64,000 bases of DNA from Bacteroidota bacterium (GCA_009773455.1 WSXU01000007.1:1-64000), one strand, 5' to 3'; shown: positions 38,288-47,204, counted from the first letter of the stretch. Notes: generated by a model not told the origin, from the letters alone. Translations and numbers: made by a program.

Positions 38288-38941
38288 ATGAACATGAAGA
38301 TCCTGATGGCCTTAGCCTGCAGCCTGCTGATCAGCTGCCTGCTGTCAGCCCAGAATTTTACCCCTGCCGAAAAAAGCCTGATCATGGCCGGTGACACGTC
38401 AAAAATGATGCGCGTGCTGGTCTATAACAGCGATGCCGACCTTAAGGTACTGAATTCGGAAAGCACCGATATTGACCCTGCCGATCCCCTGCTGCCCCTG
38501 CTGGCTCGCAGGATGTACATGGCCATGCGCGATTCAGCCAATTCAGGCGTTGGCATTGCTGCACCACAGGTGGGCATCAACCGGAATGCAATCTGGGTGC
38601 AACGCTTCGACAAATCAGGATCTCCTTTTGAATTCTACATCAACCCGCGGATCACCAAATACTCCATTCTCAACCGGAAAGGGGGCGAAGGCTGTCTTTC
38701 TGTTCCCGAGGAACGGGGCCTTTTGCTCAGAAGTTATGCCATACTGATTGAATACCAGTCATTTGATGGTGCTCAGCACCATGAGTTGATCGAGGACTTT
38801 ACTTCGGTGATCTTTCAGCACGAAACCGACCATCTGAAAGGATTCCTTTTCCCCGATCGCATGCGTGAACAGCAAAGCGCGATCTCACTTCCACTTCCGC
38901 AGAACGTTGAACTGTTTATCAGGCCTCAGATGGTCAGGTAA
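38288..38941 (+). CDS. Exported peptide deformylase homolog
   Basis: A 217-residue protein of the peptide deformylase family. Its core has all three conserved motifs: GVGIAAPQVG, EGCLSVP with metal ligand Cys136, and HETDH at 178-182 with two His ligands and the catalytic Glu. Unusually, it begins with a signal peptide (MNMKILMALACSLLISCLLSAQ). Canonical deformylase removes formyl groups from nascent chains in the cytoplasm, so an exported copy probably acts on other formylated peptides or has a different substrate. The ATG at 38288 is preferred over an upstream CTG/GTG-like extension to 38207. An ATG at 38294 is an alternative. I do not see a second def in the window. Confidence 0.9.
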   Translation: MNMKILMALACSLLISCLLSAQNFTPAEKSLIMAGDTSKMMRVLVYNSDADLKVLNSESTDIDPADPLLPLLARRMYMAMRDSANSGVGIAAPQVGINRNAIWVQRFDKSGSPFEFYINPRITKYSILNRKGGEGCLSVPEERGLLLRSYAILIEYQSFDGAQHHELIEDFTSVIFQHETDHLKGFLFPDRMREQQSAISLPLPQNVELFIRPQMVR

Positions 38942-39132
38942 TCAGAACAATAGTGCATCGAACTTGTTTATTGGGCAGAGAAACCCGGTCCGATTGTCAT
39001 GATGTACGCTCCGGAATGGTTCGCTGCAGGCCGGTTTGCTTAAAATTTCCGGAAAGTCTGTATCATGAGCAATGGTCAGGCAATTAATTTCCGGTTGACA
39101 GTTCGTCCCGGAAAAGAAAAAACTTTTGACCA

Positions 39133-39699
39133 ATGATGAGAATTAAATTCCTCCTGCTTGTTACCGTTGCCGGTTTTCTACCGGTTCTGGCAGGAGCCCA
39201 GAACAACCCCCTGTTTTCAACAAGGAATGGCTCGATCAGCATCAGATCCGACGCTCCGCTTGAACTGATAGAAGCCGCATCGGGAGAGCTGAAAGGGGTG
39301 ATCGATGTATCAAAGAAGACCTTTTCATTCTCGATCCAGAACCGTTCTTTCAAAGGGTTCAACAGCCCGCTTCAACAGGAACATTTTTATGAAAACTACA
39401 TTGAAGCCAACAAATTCCCTTCCTCTAGCTTTAAGGGAAAGATCATCGAGCAGGTTGACCTGACCACCGACGGTAATTACCAGGTAAGGGCAAAAGGATT
39501 GCTCTTTATTCATGGTGTTGAACAGGAGCGGATCATCAAGGTTGATGTAAAAGTTAAAAACGGAGTCATTCAGGCTTCATCTGCATTTACCGTACCCTTG
39601 TCTGACCACAACATCACCATTCCGAAGATCGTTTACCAGAAGATTGCCGAAGAGGTCAATGTAACGGTGAATGCCTCTTTTACACCTGAGAACAAATAA
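39133..39699 (+). CDS. YceI-like exported protein
   Basis: A 188-residue protein with a signal peptide (about 1-23). The mature part fits the YceI lipid-binding-like beta-barrel: GSISIRSDAPLELIEAAS, GVIDVSKKTFSFSIQNRSFKGFN, HFYENYIEANKFPSSSFKGKI, then YQVRAKGLLFIHGVEQ and a C-terminal beta strand. YceI relatives bind isoprenoid-type lipids in the periplasm. Only 6 bases separate its stop from the sensor kinase gene at 39706, so the three genes 39133-43397 are probably one transcript. That suggests a shared periplasmic signal, but this is inference. Confidence 0.85.
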   Translation: MMRIKFLLLVTVAGFLPVLAGAQNNPLFSTRNGSISIRSDAPLELIEAASGELKGVIDVSKKTFSFSIQNRSFKGFNSPLQQEHFYENYIEANKFPSSSFKGKIIEQVDLTTDGNYQVRAKGLLFIHGVEQERIIKVDVKVKNGVIQASSAFTVPLSDHNITIPKIVYQKIAEEVNVTVNASFTPENK

Positions 39700-39705
39700 G
39701 CAAGG

Positions 39706-42624
39706 ATGAATTACCCTCTTCTTTCCCGTTTGGTCACTGTATTGTTAATGGTTCTGGCAGGTGGAACTGCTCAGGTTCATGCACAGTTCCCGGTATTTAA
39801 TACGGTTGCGGGCAAAGATCAGCTGAACAACGGCATGGTAAGCCGGATGATACAGGACCAGCAGGGATTGGTGTGGGTCGGGAGCAACAGGGGACTCTTT
39901 GTCTACGATGGTTTCGGTTTCCGGGAAGCAGAATTGCCCGATACACTGAATTTACAGGAAGTAACATCCCTGACTGTTGACAATTCCGGACGGATATGGG
40001 CTGGTTTCAGCAATGGAAGCATAGCCAGTGGTAATGAGAGCGGATTTACCCGTTTCCTGCCTGAGGAAGGATTGCCCCGGGTTGCTGTGACCGCATTGCT
40101 CTTTGGATCCGACAGTACTATCTGGATGGCCACATATGGCGAAGGCATTTATTTCTTCAGGCAGAACAGGCTTTTTAACATCAATACCGATGACGGGCTG
40201 GGCGACAATTACGTTTATACCCTTGCCATGGGGGCCAACGGAACCATCCTTGCTGGAAATGATGCCGGTATCAGCCTGTGCAGCACAGCGAATAAAAAAA
40301 AGGTTATAAAACATTACTCAACAGCAGAAGGTCTGCCCGACATTATTGTACAAACCATTACCGCAGCAAAATCTCAGGGATACTGGATAGGCATGCAGGA
40401 GAAGGGCATCTGCCTGTTCAATCCGTTGAAAAACAGTTTCGAAGTTCCTTTTAATGGTCCCTGGACCCATGGATCAGTCAATGACATTATCGACTTTGGC
40501 GACCTGCTCTGGATTGCCACCGAAAGTGACGGCGTGGTTGAGCTGCCGCTGGGACAATATAAAACGACCGGCATAAGTATGGCTGAATTAACCGGTAAAC
40601 GCACCGGAGGTATGCTGCAGGACCGGGAAGGCAGCATTTGGCTGGTCACTTCCGGATCGTTGTTGTGGACATCAGGGCCGGGAATACGGCACTATAAAAA
40701 TGCGGGTGAAATGAGCCTTGGAAACATTCATGCCATCCGCGCAGGAAAAAATGGTGATTTCTGGTTCGGCAATGATAAAGGGCTGTTTTATTACAGCCGC
40801 AGCATCAGCGGACAGGTTACCCTGTCGCAGCGACTGCCTCAGCAGAATAAAGGAGGGCCCGGCATCACCAGCATTCATCAGGATGCCGGCGGAAGCCTTT
40901 GGATCGGAACGTTTGGCAAAGGTTTGTACCGCATTGGTTATGGTTCTGCTGAACTGAAAAAAGTCAAAGATCCCGGAGGATTGCTGAACGAAAATATTCT
41001 TGCCATTTCAGGTAAAGGAACCGATATCTGGCTGGCGACCCTCGGAGGTGCTTTTCGTTGCGCCACAAAACCCGATGTGGGAGGTGCCTTCAGGTTCGAT
41101 CATTTTTCTTCGGCCGAAGGGCTGGGGAACAATTATATTTATTCTGTGCTGGCTGACAGGAAAGGAAGGATATGGTTCGGCACCGATGGCAAGGGTCCCG
41201 CCATGTATGATAATGGCCGGTTTACCGGATATGGCCCTGTTCAGGGCATGCGCGGCAAGGTGATCTACTCGGTTACCGAAGACAACGACGGCAACATCTG
41301 GTTCAGTTCGGCCAACGAGGGAGTTTTCCGATATGATGGAAGGACTTTTACAAACTTCACACTCAAATCGGGCCTGCGCGACCTCAGCATCACATCTATT
41401 GCCGGTGGTTCACAAAATCAGATGATTGTAGTTCACAATCAGGGAATCGATGTCATCAATACCAGGACGGGTCAGGTGGCCTATCTGGGTGTAAAGGCCG
41501 GGATCGCCGACATCAGTCCTGACCTGAATGCCATTGCAACAGACAGTACAGGATCGGTATGGATCGGGACCCGTGACGGGATTGTACACTATAACCCGGC
41601 TTACCTTAATACCATGGCCACGCCGCTGACTACGGTGAGACGGGTTTCCGTTTACCTTTCGGATGAAGAAGCCCGGCCGGGGCAGGTGTTCCCGCACAAC
41701 CGCAACCATTTGTCATTTTCCTATATCGGCCTCTGGTTAAGCAATCCTGAAAAGGTAACCTACCGGGTTAAACTCGAGGGCAACGACCCCGACTGGATTT
41801 ATACCGGCGACCGCCTGGCCACTTATTCAAACCTCAGGCCGGGTGATTACACTTTCAGGGTGCAGTCATCGGTCAACAACGACTTTAGCTTTGCCCGTGA
41901 AGCAATATTCAGCTTCAGCATCAGACCACCCTTCTATACCCGTTGGTGGTTTATTATGGCTGTTTTATTGCTGATTTCAACGATGGCCTGGTTCTTCTTC
42001 ACCACCAGGGTTAAACGGATCAGAAGGGAAGACCAGTTGCTGAAAGAAAAGGCAGAATCGCAGTTTCAGATGCTGAAAAGCCAGGTCAATCCCCATTTCC
42101 TTTTCAACAACTTCAGCACCCTGATGGCAATTATCGAAGAAGACAAAGACCTCGCCATCGAATATGTAGGTAAGCTTTCGGCTTTCTTCAGGTATATCCT
42201 TGAATACCGCGACAAGGACCTTATCCCTCTTTCGGAAGAACTGGTGATCGTAGAAAATTACCTGTTCCTTCAGAAACACAGATACGGTGACAATCTGAGC
42301 GTACAATCAGAGATCCGGCCTGAACACCTGTCGAGTTTTATACCCCCGCTGACGCTACAGCTGTTGCTGGAGAACGCGGTGAAGCACAATGTGGTATCTG
42401 CCTCAAAGCCCCTGAACATCAGGATATACAGCCATGAGGAAATGCTGGTGATCGAAAATGCCCTGCAGCCGCGCAAGTCGCCGGAGCCTTCAACAGGCAT
42501 GGGATTGCAGAACATCAGGAGCAGGTACAGGATTTTCACAAGTAAAGAAATAATGATTGCCCAGACAGAAAATCTGTTCAGCATCACCCTTCCCCTGATC
42601 TTTTCCCAAACAAAGAAACCATGA
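39706..42624 (+). CDS. Y_Y_Y/Reg_prop sensor histidine kinase of the LytS type
   Basis: A 972-residue membrane sensor. A signal peptide (1-27, ending QVHAQ) leads into a periplasmic region with about a dozen Reg_prop beta-propeller blades (LVWVGSNRGLFVYDG, IWMATYGEGIYFF, LWIGTFGKGLYRI, IWFGTDGKG, and so on). A Y_Y_Y immunoglobulin-like domain lies near 640-725. A transmembrane helix is at about 745-767 (WWFIMAVLLLISTMAWFFF). The cytoplasmic part is a His_kinase domain with His797 in VNPHFLFNN and a HATPase_c with LENAVKHN and GMGLQNI. There is no receiver or AraC output fused to it. Its partner is the next gene, whose ATG overlaps its TGA. Confidence 0.95.
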   Translation: MNYPLLSRLVTVLLMVLAGGTAQVHAQFPVFNTVAGKDQLNNGMVSRMIQDQQGLVWVGSNRGLFVYDGFGFREAELPDTLNLQEVTSLTVDNSGRIWAGFSNGSIASGNESGFTRFLPEEGLPRVAVTALLFGSDSTIWMATYGEGIYFFRQNRLFNINTDDGLGDNYVYTLAMGANGTILAGNDAGISLCSTANKKKVIKHYSTAEGLPDIIVQTITAAKSQGYWIGMQEKGICLFNPLKNSFEVPFNGPWTHGSVNDIIDFGDLLWIATESDGVVELPLGQYKTTGISMAELTGKRTGGMLQDREGSIWLVTSGSLLWTSGPGIRHYKNAGEMSLGNIHAIRAGKNGDFWFGNDKGLFYYSRSISGQVTLSQRLPQQNKGGPGITSIHQDAGGSLWIGTFGKGLYRIGYGSAELKKVKDPGGLLNENILAISGKGTDIWLATLGGAFRCATKPDVGGAFRFDHFSSAEGLGNNYIYSVLADRKGRIWFGTDGKGPAMYDNGRFTGYGPVQGMRGKVIYSVTEDNDGNIWFSSANEGVFRYDGRTFTNFTLKSGLRDLSITSIAGGSQNQMIVVHNQGIDVINTRTGQVAYLGVKAGIADISPDLNAIATDSTGSVWIGTRDGIVHYNPAYLNTMATPLTTVRRVSVYLSDEEARPGQVFPHNRNHLSFSYIGLWLSNPEKVTYRVKLEGNDPDWIYTGDRLATYSNLRPGDYTFRVQSSVNNDFSFAREAIFSFSIRPPFYTRWWFIMAVLLLISTMAWFFFTTRVKRIRREDQLLKEKAESQFQMLKSQVNPHFLFNNFSTLMAIIEEDKDLAIEYVGKLSAFFRYILEYRDKDLIPLSEELVIVENYLFLQKHRYGDNLSVQSEIRPEHLSSFIPPLTLQLLLENAVKHNVVSASKPLNIRIYSHEEMLVIENALQPRKSPEPSTGMGLQNIRSRYRIFTSKEIMIAQTENLFSITLPLIFSQTKKP

Positions 42625-43397
42625 AAATACTGATTGTAGAAGACGAACCTGCTACCGCAAGGCGGATGCAGAAACTGCTGCAGGAAACCGATGCCACCAT
42701 TGAAGTGCTGGCTGTTACCGACAGCATCGAGAGCACGGTAGCGTGGTTTAAACAAAACACTGCCCCCGATCTGGCATTTATGGATATCCAGCTGGCCGAT
42801 GGGGTGAGCTTTGATATCTTTGATGAGGTGGAAGTGGCCTGTCCGGTTATCTTCACAACAGCTTATGACAAATATGCCGTTGATGCCTTTAAGGTAAACA
42901 GCATCGATTACCTGTTGAAGCCGGTTGAAAAAGATGCGGTTGAGAAGGCGCTCCTGAAATACAAACGTTTTCATACAGCGGCAACGCCCATATTTGATTA
43001 TTCAAGGCTGGCCGCGTTGATTCAGCTGCAGGCCAAACCCGAAGTGCTGAAGCGGATGGTGGTAAGGTATGGCGACACCATTAAAGCGGTGGAATACAAC
43101 CAGATAGCCTATTTCTATACCATTGAAAAACAGGTGTTCTGCACCACCTTTTCGGGCGACAATTATCCGGCTGAATTCAGTCTCGACAAATTGGGAACGA
43201 TGCTCGACACGGAGATGTTCTTCAGGGTCAACAGGAGCTTTATTGTGAACTATGCGGCCATCGATAAGATGACTTCCTGGTCCAAGTCACGGGTTAAACT
43301 GACCCTCAAACCTCCCACCACCCTGGATACGGTCACCAGCACCGAACGTTCGGGCGATTTCAAGCGATGGCTGACAGGGAGGTCGGAGAACTTTTAA
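42621..43397 (+). CDS. LytTR-type response regulator
   Basis: A 258-residue regulator. Residues about 1-120 are a CheY-like receiver with the acidic pair in IVEDEP, phosphoacceptor Asp55 in LAFMDIQLAD, Thr/Ser-type site in TTAYDKYAVDAF, and Lys in YLLKPV. Residues about 155-258 form a LytTR DNA-binding domain (GDTIKAVEYNQIAYFYTIEKQVFCTTF, MFFRVNRSFIVNYAAI). The ATGA overlap with the kinase indicates translational coupling. Target genes are unknown; the YceI gene and kinase itself are plausible candidates by position only. Confidence 0.95.
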   Translation: MKILIVEDEPATARRMQKLLQETDATIEVLAVTDSIESTVAWFKQNTAPDLAFMDIQLADGVSFDIFDEVEVACPVIFTTAYDKYAVDAFKVNSIDYLLKPVEKDAVEKALLKYKRFHTAATPIFDYSRLAALIQLQAKPEVLKRMVVRYGDTIKAVEYNQIAYFYTIEKQVFCTTFSGDNYPAEFSLDKLGTMLDTEMFFRVNRSFIVNYAAIDKMTSWSKSRVKLTLKPPTTLDTVTSTERSGDFKRWLTGRSENF

Positions 43398-43730
43398 AAG
43401 AAGATGTTGGACGTTGGACGTTAAAAGTTCAATGGCTTCGCCGTTCAATAGCGATGGCGTGAGGGTGCGAACGAAGCGACTTCAGCGAAAGATAGCGACC
43501 AGGCGAAAAAGAAATTCGTGAAAATCGTTTATATCCGTGTCATCCGCGTTCAATAAAGCGAGGGAGCGACTGGGCGACTTTAGCGAAAGACAGCGACCAG
43601 GCGAAAAAGAAATTCGTGAAAATCGGTTATATCCGTGTCATCCGCGTTCAATAAAGCGAGGGAGCGACGAGGCAACTTAAGCGAATTTGCGAAAAAAGGT
43701 AATCTGGGAGAATCCCTGTAGGCCGGACAG
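43398..43730. repeat. 98-bp tandem duplication and GCGAC repeats
   Basis: Two copies of about 86 bp begin at 43485 and 43583 (GCGAAAGAnAGCGACCAGGCG, then AAATTCGTGAAAATCG, ATATCCGTGTCATCCGCG, AATAAAGCGAGGGAGCGAC). Words such as CTTCAGCGAAAG are related to the minus strand of the 1-660 family. A GCCGGACAGGCAGG palindrome piece follows at about 43723. Confidence 0.8.
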
Positions 43731-43837
43731 GCAGGTTCGTTCCATACACAACCCTCCCCTATTCCTTACTCCTTACTTTTTACACAAACCGCTATCAACT
43801 TTATATAATATTCCTATTCCGGTTTCACGACTTTGGT

Positions 43838-43845
43838 TACTTTTG
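43838..43845 (+). promoter_or_regulatory. Probable -7 box for folB
   Basis: TACTTTTG matches TAnnTTTG and lies 18 bases before the folB ATG. Confidence 0.5.
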
Positions 43846-43863
43846 TCAAAAACCAATATAAAT

Positions 43864-44229
43864 ATGGGATTGATTTCAATCGAAGGCATGGAGTTCTTTG
43901 CATATCACGGCCATTTCAAGGAAGAACAGGTCATAGGCACACGCTTTATGGTCGATCTTTACATTGAAGTCGATACTGTACAGGCAGAGCGCAGCGACAA
44001 CCTGCACGATACGGTGAATTACCTTACCGTTTATCAAACAGTTAAAAAGGAGATGGAACAGAAGTCGCACCTGCTTGAGCATGTGGCCCACCGTATTTTA
44101 AAGGCCGTACATGCCCGTTTCCCGGATGTATCGGAGGCCGAGGTGAAGGTAGCGAAACTCAACCCACCCCTGGGCGGAAAAATCGACCGGGTTTGTGTTA
44201 CATTAACCAGTGATGATATTTATGAGTGA
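43864..44229 (+). CDS. folB: Dihydroneopterin aldolase
   Basis: A 121-residue enzyme of folate biosynthesis that converts dihydroneopterin to 6-hydroxymethyl-dihydropterin and glycolaldehyde. Diagnostic blocks are GMEFFAYHGHFKEEQVIGTRFMVDLYIE near the start, DTVNYLTVYQTVKKEM, LLEHVAHRIL with the catalytic-region Glu, and VKVAKLNPPLGGKIDRV near the end. The frame extends upstream into repeat sequence to 43687, but the ATG at 43864 (MGLISIEGM) fits the family and follows a TAnnTTTG box. The CWC gene overlaps its 3' end by several bases, so they are co-transcribed. Confidence 0.95.
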   Translation: MGLISIEGMEFFAYHGHFKEEQVIGTRFMVDLYIEVDTVQAERSDNLHDTVNYLTVYQTVKKEMEQKSHLLEHVAHRILKAVHARFPDVSEAEVKVAKLNPPLGGKIDRVCVTLTSDDIYE

Positions 44230-44425
44230 ACCATTAAAACCAACACAGAAAATATGTCCCCGTTGCGGCAGAACCTTCGGATGCCTGCATGCGGAAGGAT
44301 GCTGGTGTTTTGACTTTGTCATTTCGCCTGAGAATACCGAGAAATTAAAAAACACCTACAACAACTGCCTTTGTCCCGAATGCCTGCCTTTGTACGGGGT
44401 TAAAAAGACAAAGGAAAACGGTTGA
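44222..44425 (+). CDS. Cysteine-rich CWC family protein
   Basis: A 67-residue protein with the cysteine pattern of the CWC family: CPRCGRTFGC, CWC, and CLCPEC. These probably bind zinc or iron. Start at MSEPLKP (44222) is chosen; in-frame ATGs upstream (44210, 44213) lie inside folB. It overlaps folB by 8 bases. The function is unknown. Confidence 0.8.
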   Translation: MSEPLKPTQKICPRCGRTFGCLHAEGCWCFDFVISPENTEKLKNTYNNCLCPECLPLYGVKKTKENG

Positions 44426-44471
44426 ATCAAATAAATTATTGATTGCCTGAATCTTAACCATCAGTGAAAAA

Positions 44472-44504
44472 TTTGAATAAAAATCAGGAATTTTACTAAA
44501 TTTG
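44472..44504 (+). promoter_or_regulatory. Promoter of the tRNA-Cys gene
   Basis: A TTTG at 44472-44475 and TAAATTTG at 44497-44504 with a 21-base spacer match the Bacteroidota -33/-7 pattern. The tRNA begins 11 bases after the -7 box. Confidence 0.65.
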
Positions 44505-44514
44505 CCGCGATTCT

Positions 44515-44585
44515 GGTCTCGTGGCCGAGTGGCTAGGCAGAGGTCTGCAAAACCTTGTACAGCGGTTCGAATCCGCTCGAGACCT
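44515..44585 (+). tRNA. tRNA-Cys (anticodon GCA)
   Basis: A 71-nt cloverleaf. Acceptor stem GGTCTCG/CGAGACC, discriminator T as expected for tRNA-Cys, anticodon arm with loop CTGCAAA carrying GCA, and T-arm loop with GGTTCGAATCC. CCA is not encoded. A terminator hairpin follows directly. Confidence 0.97.
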
Positions 44586-44587
44586 CA

Positions 44588-44618
44588 AAAACCGGTTCCT
44601 GAAGGAGCCGGTTTTTTT
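44588..44618 (+). terminator. Intrinsic terminator of tRNA-Cys
   Basis: AAACCGGTTCC then TGA and a complementary GGAGCCGGTTT followed by a T-run. The stem starts 2-3 bases after the tRNA. Confidence 0.85.
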
Positions 44619-44740
44619 ATTTCCCCTCCACCCCTTCTGAATAAAATATAATCAGGTATCCGAATACCGAAATAATTATTGCATAATTTTGCACTGTTTT
44701 TATTCAGTCTGAATTAATCGTTAAAATCAATTTCTTCCAG

Positions 44741-45931
44741 ATGAAAAATCTTTCTCTACTATCTCTGCTCTTGGTTTTATTTCCTTTCTCTATAGTACCG
44801 GCTCAGGAGAACAAACCGCCTCAAAGCCTGTCTGAAACCTTTATAAACCGCCCATCCGACAAGAAGCTTTCGCTGGGCATGTATGGTCATATTGACTATA
44901 CCCAGCCACTGGATGATTCGCTCCGTAAAAACGGTAAACTTGATGTTACGCGCCTGGTGATGCTTATGAATTATAAGTTCAGCGATAATCTTGACTTTTT
45001 CAGCGAAGTTGAATTCGAACATGTGAAGGAGTTGTGGGTTGAACAGGCCTTTCTGCAATACCGTTTCAATGATGCACTGATGCTCAGGGGTGGTCTGATG
45101 GTGATTCCCATGGGTATCGTCAATGAATACCATGAGCCCACCACCTACAACGGTGTGAAACGCCCCTCCATCGACACCCGGATTGTCCCAACCACATGGA
45201 GGGAAATAGGTTTCGGCTTGTCGGGTAACCTGAGTCAGGCTTACCTGAAATATCAGATTTACCTCGTGAATGGCTTTAAGAGTTATGACGGCACAGCCAA
45301 TCTTGGTGGTCCCAATGGTTTCCGCAGCGGCCGGCAGCGGGGTGCCGAATCATTCATCTCTTCCCCTAACCTATCGGCCAAGGTTGATTTCTATGGCATA
45401 AGCGGGTTAAACATCGGACTGGCCGGGTACTTCGGCAACACCCAGTCAACCTTGTACCAGGATCTTCAAAAAGACGATAAAGCCCTGAATGACAGGGCTG
45501 ACTCCTCGGTGGTAAACCTTGCCATGATGGGTGTGGATGCCAGATATACCCTTGGAGGTCTGCAACTCAGGGGACAATATATTATAAACATGATAGGCAA
45601 TACTGCTGCATACAATAACTTTACCGGAAAAGACCTGGGGTCGCGGATGGGGGGATGGTATGCCGAAGCAGCCTGGAACCTGCTTCATGGATCTGAAGCA
45701 GCAGGCCGGCCGCTTACCCTGTTTGCCAGAATCGAACAATACGACCTGCATGCCGCCACTGAGAACGGTTTAGCCCGGAATAAGGCGTACAACATGACTG
45801 AAATAACCACAGGGCTGGGTTATAGCATCGCTGAAGGAGCTGTTATCAAAGCCGATGTGCAGTTGATCAGTGACAAAAGCGAAAGTGCATTCCACCCAAC
45901 GATCAATGCCGGAATCGGTTTCAATTTCTAA
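44741..45931 (+). CDS. Outer-membrane porin, phosphate-selective porin-like
   Basis: A 396-residue exported protein. A signal peptide of about 21 residues ends at PAQ. The mature chain is a series of amphipathic beta strands of the OprP/O-type porin: LSLGMYGHIDYTQPLD, LDFFSEVEFEHVKELWVEQAFLQYRF, MLRGGLMVIPMGIVNEYHEPTTYNG, and so on. It ends in a C-terminal aromatic strand (AGIGFNF), as expected for barrel assembly. Substrate is not predictable. The FMN-binding gene follows 62 bases after the stop, so co-transcription is possible. Confidence 0.85.
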   Translation: MKNLSLLSLLLVLFPFSIVPAQENKPPQSLSETFINRPSDKKLSLGMYGHIDYTQPLDDSLRKNGKLDVTRLVMLMNYKFSDNLDFFSEVEFEHVKELWVEQAFLQYRFNDALMLRGGLMVIPMGIVNEYHEPTTYNGVKRPSIDTRIVPTTWREIGFGLSGNLSQAYLKYQIYLVNGFKSYDGTANLGGPNGFRSGRQRGAESFISSPNLSAKVDFYGISGLNIGLAGYFGNTQSTLYQDLQKDDKALNDRADSSVVNLAMMGVDARYTLGGLQLRGQYIINMIGNTAAYNNFTGKDLGSRMGGWYAEAAWNLLHGSEAAGRPLTLFARIEQYDLHAATENGLARNKAYNMTEITTGLGYSIAEGAVIKADVQLISDKSESAFHPTINAGIGFNF

Positions 45932-45993
45932 GCAAAAAACGCAACCGGAATTACTTTTCCTTTCAGAATGGATAATTGTTAAATGATTCCCTC

Positions 45994-46566
45994 ATGTTAA
46001 AATACTTTTTCTCCGAATCAATCCGACCTTCGGTCTATGTATTGCTGATATTTCTGATGGCTGCTTTCATCCCGGGTTCCGGTGATCTGCGGCTTTCGCA
46101 CGAAAGCGTGAAAAAGCTGAATAAATCCATGGCCGGAATCTATGCAGGCCACATCACTCATTTTGAGAAACTTGAACTGAACAATCAGGATATTTCCGAT
46201 ACGGAGATATTGAATGCAGACGGAAAATGGTTCGCGATCAGGGAAGAGGGGTTAACCCTGGGCTGGCTGATGGCCGACAGGATATGGGGACGGTACCATG
46301 AATTCGAATATGCCCTGATTGTGGATACCTCCTGCAGAATCATCAATGTTTCCGTGCTGAGTTATCCGGCTTCCCATGGCAATGCGGTAACCAGCCGGAA
46401 ATGGCTGACCGGGTTCCGGGGTTTTTCACCCGACAGCCTGCCCGTTTTCGGAGCCAATGTTGATGCCCTGTCGGGCTCTACTATATCAGGAACCAATCTT
46501 ACCGGATCGGTTTCAACCTCTCTTCGGGTGCTCAAAAAGCTGAAGGAGGGCGGACTCCTGAAATAA
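45994..46566 (+). CDS. FMN-binding domain protein
   Basis: A 190-residue protein with one N-terminal membrane helix (about 14-30, VYVLLIFLMAAFIPG). Its C-terminal part fits the FMN-binding domain found in NqrC/RnfG: YALIVDTSCRIINVSVLSYP, then HGNAVTSRKWLTGFRG, and the flavinylation-type motif DALSGSTISGTNLTGSVS, in which ApbE attaches FMN to a Thr or Ser. The ATG at 45994 is preferred over the TTG at 45976. No apbE or Rnf subunits are nearby. It may be an electron carrier in the periplasm together with the preceding porin, but that is inference. Confidence 0.8.
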   Translation: MLKYFFSESIRPSVYVLLIFLMAAFIPGSGDLRLSHESVKKLNKSMAGIYAGHITHFEKLELNNQDISDTEILNADGKWFAIREEGLTLGWLMADRIWGRYHEFEYALIVDTSCRIINVSVLSYPASHGNAVTSRKWLTGFRGFSPDSLPVFGANVDALSGSTISGTNLTGSVSTSLRVLKKLKEGGLLK

Positions 46567-46603
46567 GCGTTCACGAATACTTTGCAAAACAGCCCAAATC
46601 AAT

Positions 46604-46611
46604 TACTTTTG
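46604..46611 (+). promoter_or_regulatory. Probable -7 box for mntP
   Basis: TACTTTTG matches TAnnTTTG and lies 20 bases before the mntP ATG. Confidence 0.5.
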
Positions 46612-46631
46612 CCGGCTTATAAACCGGACTG

Positions 46632-47204
46632 ATGGAAGTATTGACCTTGTTGCTGCTGGCTTTTGGCCTGTCGTTCGATTCATTTGCCGTATCTGTCAGC
46701 AGTGGGCTGATCCTTCCGGGAATCCGGTTCTACAAAGCCTGCATCATCGCTTTCTCTCTGGCGTTTTTTCAGGCCCTGATGCCAATGCTGGGCTGGTTCG
46801 CCGGTTTGACGGTGCGCGATGAACTCGCCCACATCGACCATTGGATTGCCTTTGGTCTGCTTGCATTACTGGGCATAAAAATGATTATTGAGAGCCTGAA
46901 GGCAGAAGAACACCGGAATGGTTTCAACCCCCTGAAACCTTCGGTATTGCTCACCATGTCGCTGGCAACCTCCATAGATGCCCTGATCGTAGGCGTCAGC
47001 TTTGCCTTCATACAGAAACCCGATACCACGGCGATCATTTTACCGGTGATCATCATAGGAGGGGTTACCTTTATTGTATCCATGCTTGGCATTCTCTTCG
47101 GTAAAAAGGCCGGCATCAGGCTTGGCAAACGCATGGAAATGCTGGGCGGATTTATCCTGATCGCCATCGGACTCAAGATCCTGGTGGAGCACCTCTGGGT
47201 GTGA
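46632..47204 (+). CDS. mntP: Manganese efflux pump MntP
   Basis: A 190-residue inner-membrane protein with six predicted helices that exports Mn2+. Both internal repeats carry the functional Asp motif: LSFDSFAVSVSSGL near residues 13-26 and ATSIDALIVGVSFAF near 116-130. A GIKMIIE segment and a C-terminal GGFILIAIGLKILVEH helix fit the family. No yybP-ykoY riboswitch is visible in the short leader, so Mn regulation, if any, is not apparent from the sequence. Confidence 0.95.
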   Translation: MEVLTLLLLAFGLSFDSFAVSVSSGLILPGIRFYKACIIAFSLAFFQALMPMLGWFAGLTVRDELAHIDHWIAFGLLALLGIKMIIESLKAEEHRNGFNPLKPSVLLTMSLATSIDALIVGVSFAFIQKPDTTAIILPVIIIGGVTFIVSMLGILFGKKAGIRLGKRMEMLGGFILIAIGLKILVEHLWV

